DNA of 33,395 bases from JABCPO02 sp052174015 (GTDB lineage: Bacteria; Bacillota; Clostridia; TANB77; CAG-508), in the NCBI GenBank assembly GCA_052174015.1, contig JBQMXM010000010.1, forward strand, positions 1 to 33,395. The letters run 5' to 3'. Each line of letters opens with the position of its first letter. The first letter of the stretch is position 1. Below are positions 23,484 to 30,520 of the stretch, one piece after another. A program made the position numbers and the translations under genes. Under the pieces are notes generated by a model, which did not search any database, was not told the DNA's origin, and worked only from the letters and a program-made list of their open reading frames with translations.

Positions 23484-23667
23484 ACGGAAAATATTTTACA
23501 TAGATTTAATAAAAGAAAGAATACTATTCTTTCTTAAGAGGTAATAACTATTTGAGATTGATAAAATATCGTTCTTCCTTTATCGCGATTACCTAATTTA
23601 ATTCTAAGCTTTTAATAATCTCAGATAGTATTATACTAAAACAGGTGTTATTTTAACACCTGTTTTC
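23484..23667 (+). ncRNA. Probable free-standing structured RNA with pseudoknot
   Basis: A noncoding segment of about 184 nt between a perfect promoter and a 13-bp terminator. By eye it folds as follows: a 10-bp hairpin (23513-23522 with 23526-23535); a 7-bp helix (23539-23545 AGGTAAT with 23588-23594 ATTACCT); and a 13-bp helix (23547-23559 with 23617-23629, one G-T pair). The last two interlock, since each strand of one brackets a strand of the other, making a true pseudoknot. A 6-bp hairpin (23560-23565 with 23579-23584) sits inside. It has no ribosome binding site and no long frame. I do not see SRP, RNase P, 6S or a named riboswitch signature, but cannot exclude a known clostridial RNA family. 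The next gene has its own promoter, so this is unlikely to be a riboswitch for it. Confidence 0.7.
23638..23667 (+). terminator. Terminator of the structured RNA
   Basis: A perfect 13-bp stem (23638-23650 with 23654-23666, loop TTT) whose 3' arm ends in TTTT. Confidence 0.85.
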
Positions 23668-23750
23668 TTATTATATATTTGTTAAAAATATATCTTTTTA
23701 AATATAATAATGATAATATATTAATAATATGAATTAGTTATATTAAAAAA

Positions 23751-23779
23751 TTGATTTAAAAAAACTGATATGATATAAT
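23751..23779 (+). promoter_or_regulatory. Promoter of the ybeY-recG gene run
   Basis: TTGATT (23751-23756), 17 nt, TATAAT (23774-23779) with an extended -10 TG at 23771-23772, 64 nt before the next start codon. Confidence 0.75.
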
Positions 23780-23843
23780 AATTATGTAAAATTATGTGAA
23801 ATTATATGCAATCATATAAACTTTAGAATGAAAAAGGAGAAAA

Positions 23844-24347
23844 ATGAATCAAAAAGTAGGATATCATGGAAATGATTTAGAAGAAGATTTTTATACTAAA
23901 TATTCTAAAAAAGAAAATGATGTTAAACAAGAAGAAGTAGAACTTTTTGATGATTTTCTTTTTAAAGATAATAAAGATAATAAGGAAAATGATGAATTAT
24001 TCCAAACAAAGAGTATAAAAGAACAAGAAAAAAGAAGACAAGAATCTATAGAAGAATATATGGATCAAATGGAAGAATTTCTTAATAGAAAAAATACTGT
24101 AAATAATATTAAAAATACTAAAAATACTAGAAATACTAGGAATATCAATAGTTATAATGGATATAATGATGGTAGTGATATGAATCAAAATGTAGAATAT
24201 TATGACAAAGATACATATGTGGATAACTATTTTACTAATTTTGAACAAAAACAAAAACGAGAAAATAGGGTTTCAGATATAATTATGTATGTGTTTTTGC
24301 TAATAGTCTTGCTATTTTCAGTATATATGATTTTTGGGAATAATTAA
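23844..24347 (+). CDS. Tail-anchored hypothetical protein
   Basis: A 167-residue protein with AAGGAG before the ATG. Residues 1-140 are hydrophilic and acidic to mixed in charge, with a low-complexity stretch of Asn/Thr/Lys repeats at about 89-112 (NIKNTKNTRNTRN). Residues 143-164 form the only hydrophobic helix (DIIMYVFLLIVLLFSVYMIF), leaving almost nothing after it, so the protein should be anchored by its tail with the body in the cytoplasm. It leads a run with ybeY, dgkA, a sortase and recG, with its stop overlapping the ybeY ribosome binding site. No known domain recognised. Confidence 0.75.
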   Translation: MNQKVGYHGNDLEEDFYTKYSKKENDVKQEEVELFDDFLFKDNKDNKENDELFQTKSIKEQEKRRQESIEEYMDQMEEFLNRKNTVNNIKNTKNTRNTRNINSYNGYNDGSDMNQNVEYYDKDTYVDNYFTNFEQKQKRENRVSDIIMYVFLLIVLLFSVYMIFGNN

Positions 24348-24355
24348 GGAGTATG

Positions 24356-24871
24356 ATGTTAGAAAATATAGATATAGAATATGATGAAGATATAGTTAAA
24401 GAATTAACAGAAATATCTACAAAATTAGATAAAAATATTACAGATTTTAAAGAGATAGTATCTAATATAGTTTTAAAGACTATCTCTAAAGGTTATGAAA
24501 TAGAAAATATATCTAAAAAAGTAGGTATAAATATATTAATAACTAATGATGATAAAATTAAGAATATAAATAATGAGACAAGAAATATTGATAAGATAAC
24601 AGATGTATTATCATTTCCAGCATATGATGATATTAAAAATGCACCAATATATACAGAAACAGAATATCCAATAATATTAGGAGATATTGTTATTAATATA
24701 TCAAGAATATATGAACAAAGTATGGAATATGGGACAGGATTTAATAGAGAGTTGTCTTATATGATAACACATTCATTTTATCATCTTTTAGGATATGACC
24801 ATGAGATAGTAGAAGACAAGAAAGTTATGAGAGCAAAAGAAGAATATTTACTTAATTTAATTAATATTTAA
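24356..24871 (+). CDS. ybeY: Endoribonuclease YbeY
   Basis: A 171-residue metal-dependent RNase that matures 16S rRNA and takes part in ribosome quality control. The family landmarks are present: ITNDDKIKNINNETRNIDKITDVLSFP, LGDIVINISR and the metal-binding HxxxHxxxxxH motif at H139, H143 and H149 (HSFYHLLGYDH). The usual HGLLHLLGYDH reads HSFYHLL here, changing non-metal residues only. Two adjacent ATGs exist; 24356 is preferred because AAGGAG ends at 24351, too close to 24353. Length is typical. The following gene is a DgkA-type kinase, a common YbeY neighbour in Firmicutes. Confidence 0.93.
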   Translation: MLENIDIEYDEDIVKELTEISTKLDKNITDFKEIVSNIVLKTISKGYEIENISKKVGINILITNDDKIKNINNETRNIDKITDVLSFPAYDDIKNAPIYTETEYPIILGDIVINISRIYEQSMEYGTGFNRELSYMITHSFYHLLGYDHEIVEDKKVMRAKEEYLLNLINI

Positions 24872-24880
24872 TGGGGGAAT

Positions 24881-25687
24881 ATGGAAAATAGGGATACTTT
24901 AAAAATTAATTGTATTGATATAGATGGAAAAGTAATTGAGAATGAAAAAAAAGATAGAGATACAATACAAAATACAAAAGTAAAAAAGGCATGGAATAAG
25001 ACAGTTGTAGATGCTGTAAAAAATGCAACTAATGGGATTTTGGAAGCAACTAAAACTGAAAAAAATTTAAAAAGAGAATTTATTATTGCATTAGTCGTAT
25101 TATTATTAGGAATAGTATTTAAGTTAGAAAAAATTGAGTTAATTGCAGTAATGCTTTCAATAGGTTTTGTAATGGTTACAGAACTTATAAATACGGCAAT
25201 AGAAGAAACTGTTGATATGGTAACACAAAAATATAATCAAAAAGCAAAAAAAGCCAAAGATGTAGCTGCAGGAGCAGTAGTTACAAGTACATTTTTTGCA
25301 TTTATAGTAGGATATCTAGTATTTATAGAAAAGGTAAGAACTTATGGTATTACACTAAAAAAACAAGAAATAGAATATCAATATTTAACATTAATTACAG
25401 TATCTACAATATTAATTTTAATAATACTATTTAAAGTAATACCAAAAATATTTGCAGGTATTCATGTAAGTGGACAGGCAATATTTGTAACAGCAATAAC
25501 AATATTTACAGGGATAAGAGTAAAAGATGCAAATATTTCTAGTATTGTTTTAGCATTATCAGGTATGGTATTATTAAGTAGGATGAAAAAAACAGAAAAT
25601 GGAAGAAAAGAAGTATTACTAGGAGTAGTACTTGGAGCAATAAGTATGGTAATTATGCTTGCAGCATATTATATATTACTTAAATAA
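24881..25687 (+). CDS. dgkA: DgkA-type undecaprenol/diacylglycerol kinase fused to a degenerate PAP2-like domain
   Basis: A 268-residue membrane protein. Residues about 45-150 are the DgkA kinase domain, which in Gram-positives phosphorylates undecaprenol. It has ATKTEKNLKREF, the catalytic helix ELINTAIEETVDMVT with E101, N104 and E108, then KDVAAGAVVTSTFFAFIVGYLVF. Residues about 165-268 resemble the PAP2 phosphatase domain seen fused to DgkA in other Firmicutes, but the catalytic PSGH reads VSGQ (Q199) and the SRx5Hx3D motif reads SR-x5-N240-x3-E244. Both catalytic histidines are thus missing and that half should be inactive. An N-terminal charged extension (1-40) precedes. GGGGG lies before the ATG. 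Confidence 0.85.
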   Translation: MENRDTLKINCIDIDGKVIENEKKDRDTIQNTKVKKAWNKTVVDAVKNATNGILEATKTEKNLKREFIIALVVLLLGIVFKLEKIELIAVMLSIGFVMVTELINTAIEETVDMVTQKYNQKAKKAKDVAAGAVVTSTFFAFIVGYLVFIEKVRTYGITLKKQEIEYQYLTLITVSTILILIILFKVIPKIFAGIHVSGQAIFVTAITIFTGIRVKDANISSIVLALSGMVLLSRMKKTENGRKEVLLGVVLGAISMVIMLAAYYILLK

Positions 25688-25754
25688 TTAAAATAATAAT
25701 TAAAACAAGAATAAAAAGAAGAAAAAATGAAATTTGTACAAAGGAAGGTATATA

Positions 25755-26513
25755 ATGAATCAAATATTAATATCTGAAGATATATATTTAACTCCAGCAA
25801 TAAAGAGAAAAAGATTAATATACAAAATTAACTTTTTTATTTCATTAGTGTTAATGATTGTTCTTTTTGGATATTATGGATATACAGAATATCAAAAATA
25901 TAAAGATTCTCAAAAATCAGAACATGAATTATCATCAATGAATTTTGCTTTAGATAATGCAACAAATTCTAATATAACTCTTTCAAGTGATGCAGAAAAA
26001 GTATTACTTGATAAAAAGCCAAATGAAGAGGAAGAGGAAGAAAAAAGAACTAAAGAAGAAGAAGCATTATATCAAAAGGTTAAACAAGAAACTACAAAAA
26101 CAGCTCCAAGTGGAGATAAATATTTTACAATAGGTAAAATAGATATACCAAGTTTAAATGTTAGTTATGCAATTATTAATAAGACAACAGATGAATTATT
26201 AAAGATATCACCAACAAAATTTTGGGGACCTGATCCAAATAAAAAGGGGAACCTTTGTATAGTAGGACATAATTATAGGAATACTAAATTTTTCTCAAAA
26301 GTACCTAAATTAAAAAATGGAGATATTATAAAGATAACAGATATAATGGGTAGAACTGTAGAATATGCAGTATATGATATATATACAGTAGAACCACAAA
26401 ATGTAAGTGCAACATCACAAAAAACACATGGAAAAAGAGAAATAACTTTAATTACTTGTACAAACGATGCAGTAAATAGATTTATTGTAAAAGCAAGAGA
26501 AGTAGGAGCATAA
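25755..26513 (+). CDS. Sortase (second of two)
   Basis: A 252-residue membrane-anchored transpeptidase. A polar cytoplasmic start (1-19) precedes a membrane helix (about 20-40), an acidic spacer with a run of glutamates (about 88-105), and the sortase barrel (about 122-252). The triad is visible: H172 in IVGHNYRNTKFFS, C235 in LITC and R242. The GHNYRNxKFFS motif is shared with the first sortase, so the two are paralogues. AAGGAAGG lies 6 nt before the ATG at 25755; a TTG at 25734 is less likely. The stop codon overlaps the recG start by one base (TAATG), so the two are translationally coupled. No sorting-signal substrate is encoded nearby. Confidence 0.92.
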   Translation: MNQILISEDIYLTPAIKRKRLIYKINFFISLVLMIVLFGYYGYTEYQKYKDSQKSEHELSSMNFALDNATNSNITLSSDAEKVLLDKKPNEEEEEEKRTKEEEALYQKVKQETTKTAPSGDKYFTIGKIDIPSLNVSYAIINKTTDELLKISPTKFWGPDPNKKGNLCIVGHNYRNTKFFSKVPKLKNGDIIKITDIMGRTVEYAVYDIYTVEPQNVSATSQKTHGKREITLITCTNDAVNRFIVKAREVGA

Positions 26514-28540
26514 TGGAATTAACAGATAATATAAAATATATCAAGGGGGTTGGAGAAAAAAAGGCAAAAGATTTTCAACGCCTTGATATTTTCAATTTAA
26601 ATGACTTATTAACATATTATCCAAAACAATATGAAGATAGAACTAAATTTGATGATTTATCAACATTAGAAGAAGGAAAATATGCACAAGTAAAAGGAAA
26701 GATTGTATCAAATATAATATCTAGAAATATTAGGAAAAACTTTAGTATTCAAACATGTACAATAAGTTTAGACTTTGGTGGTCTAGAATGTGTTTGGTAT
26801 AATCAGCCATATTTAAGAGATAATCTTAAAGTTGGAGAGACATATATATTTTATGGAAAAATAAAGGGAGGATTTGGAAAATTTACAATTCAATCACCTG
26901 AATACATAAAAGAAGATTTAAATACCAACGAATTAGGGTTTTTAGGAGTATATGGATTAACTAAAAATATAAATCAAAAGTATATTAGAAAAATAATCAA
27001 TAATGCAATCCAATACAGTGATAAATTTGAAACGATAATACCTAAAAATATATTAGAAAAATACAACTTAATAGAAAAAAGAGATGCAATTAAATTAATA
27101 CATCAACCTAAAACAGAAGAAGAAGTAAAAATTGCTAGACATACTTTAGTATTTGAAGAATTTTTTCTATTACAACTTGCATTACTATATATTAAAGGAG
27201 AGACTAAAAGAGAAAAAGGGATAGCATTTAAAAATGTACCTTTAGATAGGATATTTAATAATTTAAAATTCAAATTAACTAATTCACAAGAAAAAGTATT
27301 AAAAGAAATACAAGCAGATTTTTTAAGTAATAATATTACAGAAAGACTATTATGTGGTGATGTTGGTTCAGGAAAAACAATAATTGCAATAATATTAAGC
27401 TATATAGCAGTTTGTTCAGGATATCAAGTAGCTGTAATGGCACCAACTGCAATACTTGCAGTGCAACATCTAGAGAGCTTTAAAGAAATTTTAGATAATC
27501 TAGGAATAAAAGTTGCATTACTAAAAAGTCAGATGAGAAAAAAAGAAAGAGATGAAATAATTAAGAGTTTAAATACAGGAGAATTAGATATATTAATAGG
27601 TACACATGCAATATTAGAAGAAAGTGTAGTGTTTAATAATTTAGGACTTGTAATTACAGATGAACAACATAGATTTGGAGTAAGACAAAGAAAAAAAATA
27701 ATGTCAAAAGGAGTTAATGTAAATACAATTGTAATGTCTGCAACACCAATTCCAAGAACACTAAGTTTAATCTTGTATGGAGACTTAGATATATCAATAA
27801 TAGATGAATTACCACCAGGAAGAAAAGAAATACAAACAGCATATATTGATTATACAATGGAAAATAAGATGAATATGTTTATTGAAAATGAAATAAAAAA
27901 AGGAAGACAAATATATGTAGTGTGTCCACTTGTAGAGCAAAATGAAGAATTACCATTAAGGTCTGTTGAAGAAGTTACAAAAGAATATATAGCTAATTTT
28001 CCAGATAGAAGAGTAGAATATATACATGGTAAAATGAAAGAAAAAGAAAAAAATGAAATCATGGAAAGATTCAAAAATGGAGATATAGATATTTTAATAT
28101 CAACAACAGTTATAGAAGTTGGAATAAATGTACCTAATGCGACAATGATGATAATAGAGAATGCAGAAAGATTTGGGCTTGCACAATTACATCAATTAAG
28201 AGGAAGAATAGGTAGAGGAGAACATCAATCATATTGTGTACTTAAACTACAAACAAAAGGAAAAGTTGCACTTGAAAGAGCTAAAATAATGAAACAAACT
28301 ACAAATGGTTTTGAAATATCAGAAAAAGACTTAGAAATACGTGGTGGTGGAGACTTTTTTGGAACTAAACAACATGGTTTACCACAATACAAGATTGCAA
28401 ATACATTTACAGACTTAGATATATTAAAAGAAGCTCAAACTGCAACACTTAACTTACTAAAAAGTGATCCAAAGTTAGAAAAAACAGAAAACAAATTACT
28501 TAAACAACATATATTAAATATGATAGATACAGTATTATAA
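26513..28540 (+). CDS. recG: ATP-dependent DNA helicase RecG
   Basis: A 675-residue helicase that remodels stalled replication forks and branched DNA. The N-terminal wedge/OB domain (about 1-235) starts with IKYIKGVGEKKAKDFQRL and DLLTYYPKQYEDR. The helicase core has Walker A GDVGSGKT, VAVMAPTAILAVQH, the DEQH box in ITDEQHRFGVRQR, SATPIPRTL, TTVIEVGINVPNATMM and HQLRGRIGRGEHQSYC. The C-terminal RecG signature RGGGDFFGTKQHGLP is present. Length and all motifs are normal. The start overlaps the preceding sortase stop. Confidence 0.98.
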   Translation: MELTDNIKYIKGVGEKKAKDFQRLDIFNLNDLLTYYPKQYEDRTKFDDLSTLEEGKYAQVKGKIVSNIISRNIRKNFSIQTCTISLDFGGLECVWYNQPYLRDNLKVGETYIFYGKIKGGFGKFTIQSPEYIKEDLNTNELGFLGVYGLTKNINQKYIRKIINNAIQYSDKFETIIPKNILEKYNLIEKRDAIKLIHQPKTEEEVKIARHTLVFEEFFLLQLALLYIKGETKREKGIAFKNVPLDRIFNNLKFKLTNSQEKVLKEIQADFLSNNITERLLCGDVGSGKTIIAIILSYIAVCSGYQVAVMAPTAILAVQHLESFKEILDNLGIKVALLKSQMRKKERDEIIKSLNTGELDILIGTHAILEESVVFNNLGLVITDEQHRFGVRQRKKIMSKGVNVNTIVMSATPIPRTLSLILYGDLDISIIDELPPGRKEIQTAYIDYTMENKMNMFIENEIKKGRQIYVVCPLVEQNEELPLRSVEEVTKEYIANFPDRRVEYIHGKMKEKEKNEIMERFKNGDIDILISTTVIEVGINVPNATMMIIENAERFGLAQLHQLRGRIGRGEHQSYCVLKLQTKGKVALERAKIMKQTTNGFEISEKDLEIRGGGDFFGTKQHGLPQYKIANTFTDLDILKEAQTATLNLLKSDPKLEKTENKLLKQHILNMIDTVL

Positions 28541-28554
28541 TGGATAATGTATCT
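28525..28554 (+). terminator. Possible weak terminator over the recG stop
   Basis: AGATAC (28525-28530) pairs with GTATCT (28549-28554) and ATTAT (28534-28538) with ATAAT (28544-28548), with a 3-nt bulge and a poor T tract. Confidence 0.3.
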
Positions 28555-28657
28555 ATTTTAGTATAATTGAAATTTAATGTATATAATGTTATTATATTAA
28601 TATATAATATAATTATAATTTAAATAACATTTGTTTAGAAAGAAAGGAGTGATTAAC

Positions 28658-29077
28658 ATGCCAAAAACAGTAAAAGTATTAACAATTAGAGAACCTTGGG
28701 TAACTTTAATAAAAAGTGATAAAAAGCATATTGAAACTAGGACTTGGAAAACAAATTATCGTGGTACAATATATATTCATGCAGGTGGAGCTAGAGTTAA
28801 TAAGAAAGATTCTATGATAAGAAAAGCATTAACATTAATAGCACCAACAAAATTTACATATGGTCATATTGTTTTAAAATGCAATCTTGTAGATTGTATT
28901 CGTATGGATAAAAAATTTGTTGATAAAATAAAACAAAATAAAGAAGAATATATGTGTGGTATGTATAAAGAAGGATATTATGCATGGATTTTAAAAGATA
29001 TAGAAGTGTTATCTAATCCTATTAAAGCTAAAGGTCAGTTAGGTATTTGGAATTTTAAATTAAAAGACGAGGTGTAA
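28658..29077 (+). CDS. ASCH-domain protein
   Basis: A 139-residue protein made almost entirely of an ASCH domain, a PUA-like fold that binds RNA or nucleotides. It has VLTIREPWVTLIKSDKKHIETRTWKT at the start (the I-x2-P-W and K-x2-E-x-R-x-W pattern), IYIHAGG, a GHIVLKCNL strand and the C-terminal GYYAWILKDIE with GQLGIWNF. Some relatives hydrolyse N4-acetylcytidine, but most have no known role. AAAGGAG lies 8 nt before the ATG at 28658; a TTG at 28631 is unlikely. It forms a pair with the acetyltransferase gene 3 nt downstream. Confidence 0.88.
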   Translation: MPKTVKVLTIREPWVTLIKSDKKHIETRTWKTNYRGTIYIHAGGARVNKKDSMIRKALTLIAPTKFTYGHIVLKCNLVDCIRMDKKFVDKIKQNKEEYMCGMYKEGYYAWILKDIEVLSNPIKAKGQLGIWNFKLKDEV

Positions 29078-29080
29078 AAG

Positions 29081-29572
29081 ATGCTAAAAAATAATTTAGA
29101 ATTAAGAAAATTGTCAATTTTGTCTGCTAATAATATAAAACTAGAGTTTGTTAAAGAAGTTGAAAAATTATATATTTTTACATCACATTTAGAAAAAGAT
29201 TATCCAGAATATTTTAAATGGTTTTTTACAAAAATGATTCCAGGAATATTTAAGTGCGAAAGAGAAATTATCAATTTATATATTGATAATACTCTAGCAG
29301 GTACAATTTTTTTAAAAAATTCTGATGAAGAAAAAAAGATTTGTACATTTTATATGTCTGAAGATGCTAGAAAAAAAGGTGTTGCTACTTTATTATTAGA
29401 AAGAGCATTTGAATTTTTAGGAACAACAAAACCATTAATTACAATTGCCGATTATAAGATTGAACAATTTGAAAAGATTATCAAAAAATATAATTGGCAA
29501 AAAACTCAAACTATTAAAGGAAAGTATAACTCTCATTCAAAAGAAATAGTTTTTAATGGAACTTTAATTTAA
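29081..29572 (+). CDS. GNAT-family N-acetyltransferase
   Basis: A 163-residue acetyltransferase of the GNAT fold, using acetyl-CoA on an unknown substrate. Strand EREIINLYIDNTLAGTIFLKN leads into ICTFYMSEDARKKGVATLLLERAFEFL, which holds the acetyl-CoA-binding pattern (R/Q-x2-G-x-A/G, here RKKGVA) at about residues 100-106. KPLITIADYKIEQFEKIIKKYNW matches the C-terminal half of the fold. It follows the ASCH gene by 3 nt, so the two are coexpressed and perhaps act on the same nucleotide or RNA. No terminator is obvious after it. Confidence 0.85.
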   Translation: MLKNNLELRKLSILSANNIKLEFVKEVEKLYIFTSHLEKDYPEYFKWFFTKMIPGIFKCEREIINLYIDNTLAGTIFLKNSDEEKKICTFYMSEDARKKGVATLLLERAFEFLGTTKPLITIADYKIEQFEKIIKKYNWQKTQTIKGKYNSHSKEIVFNGTLI

Positions 29573-29583
29573 CTATAACTATT

Positions 29584-29618
29584 ATTTACATAAGCATATT
29601 TTGACTTTTTATGTAAAT
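29584..29618 (+). promoter_or_regulatory. Inverted repeat flanking a -35 box (possible operator)
   Basis: ATTTACATAA (29584-29593) and TTATGTAAAT (29609-29618) are perfect 10-bp arms separated by 15 nt that contain the -35 TTGACT. There is no T tract, so an operator is more likely than a terminator. Confidence 0.5.
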
Positions 29619-29629
29619 TAAGCTATAAT
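29601..29629 (+). promoter_or_regulatory. Promoter of the unknown gene at 29.7 kb
   Basis: TTGACT (29601-29606), exactly 17 nt, TATAAT (29624-29629). Confidence 0.75.
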
Positions 29630-29704
29630 ATTAATATGTAATTAAACTAATTTAAATACAACAGTCATAGAGGTATGATAAATATTGTTGTATGGGGGAG
29701 ATTT

Positions 29705-30358
29705 ATGAAAAAAGAAGAAAGAACTTTAATAATCAATGGAAACAAAAAGCATAATTTTGCATTTTGTTATTTAACAACAATTAAGGAATTGTTCCATAAT
29801 TTGATATTGTTATTAGATATAACAATATCAATTGTTTTTAGAATATTTTCTAGAAAAAAAGAAAACAATTTAATTGTTGTTCAGAAGGAAGAAGAAGGAT
29901 TTACTTCTCATCAGTATTTTATTGATGAAGAAGGTATTTTAAGGTACTATGCTTTATCCATGGAAAAGATTAATGAAAATGGTAACTCTAAAATAACATA
30001 TATGGAGTTGCTTAGAAAGTTAGATTATCTTGGAGAAATCGTAACAGATTTTGGAACTATAGGTGTTCGGAAATTAGGTAATAATCTAATAATACTTATT
30101 GAGCCAGACGGAGTTAAAGCAGAAGGGAAGTTTAAATGTAAAATTAGAAATTCTATATTTTATTTTGAAGAGGATAATATGACTCAGTTTATTGTTTCAA
30201 ATATTGAAACAGGAGAAAAAATTATTCTTGATAAAAAAATGTACAAAAAGACAATTTTTGTACACAAAAAGAATATAGTAGATATATATCTGCTTATAGA
30301 AGACAAAGAAAAAAATCCTAAGTTTTATATTGCGTTAGATCAGAAAATTCCAGTATAA
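29705..30358 (+). CDS. Hypothetical protein with N-terminal hydrophobic segment
   Basis: A 217-residue protein. The ATG at 29705 follows GGGGGAG (29694-29700) closely; an in-frame ATG at 29675 has a poorer site. Residues about 20-47 are hydrophobic (LTTIKELFHNLILLLDITISIVF), perhaps a peripheral or single membrane helix. The remainder is beta-rich with VVQKEEEGFTSHQYFIDEEGILRYY and many short strands, suggesting a beta-barrel or beta-sandwich. Base composition is slightly richer in G and T at third positions than in neighbouring core genes, by eye. It has its own promoter, a possible operator and a strong terminator. Function unknown. Confidence 0.7.
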   Translation: MKKEERTLIINGNKKHNFAFCYLTTIKELFHNLILLLDITISIVFRIFSRKKENNLIVVQKEEEGFTSHQYFIDEEGILRYYALSMEKINENGNSKITYMELLRKLDYLGEIVTDFGTIGVRKLGNNLIILIEPDGVKAEGKFKCKIRNSIFYFEEDNMTQFIVSNIETGEKIILDKKMYKKTIFVHKKNIVDIYLLIEDKEKNPKFYIALDQKIPV

Positions 30359-30378
30359 AATTAGTATAAAATAGGAAG

Positions 30379-30421
30379 AAAAAACAACTATACATATATA
30401 TGTGTATTAGTTGTTTTTTTA
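30379..30421 (+). terminator. Strong terminator before gdpP
   Basis: A 12-bp outer stem (30379-30390 with 30408-30419) continues, past a one-base bulge, into an inner 6-bp stem with loop TATA, and ends in a run of Ts (30414-30421). Confidence 0.85.
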
Positions 30422-30452
30422 ATGTGTTTTTTATGTATTTTTTAAAAATTTA

Positions 30453-30461
30453 TGATATAAT
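30453..30461 (+). promoter_or_regulatory. Extended -10 promoter of the gdpP operon
   Basis: TGATATAAT at 30453-30461 with no good -35, 59 nt before the gdpP start. Confidence 0.5.
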
Positions 30462-30520
30462 GAATTTAGTTAAATATCTAAATTGATTATAACTTAATTG
30501 TAAATTAAAAGGGGGAGTGA

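Noticed and set aside
23484..23667. T-box, SRP RNA, RNase P RNA, 6S RNA or c-di-AMP riboswitch
   Set aside because: None of the defining sequence elements I know for these (T-box GGTGG bulge, SRP GGAAG loop, P RNA core, ydaO core) is visible, and the interlocked helices do not fit 6S. A computed Rfam search is still needed.
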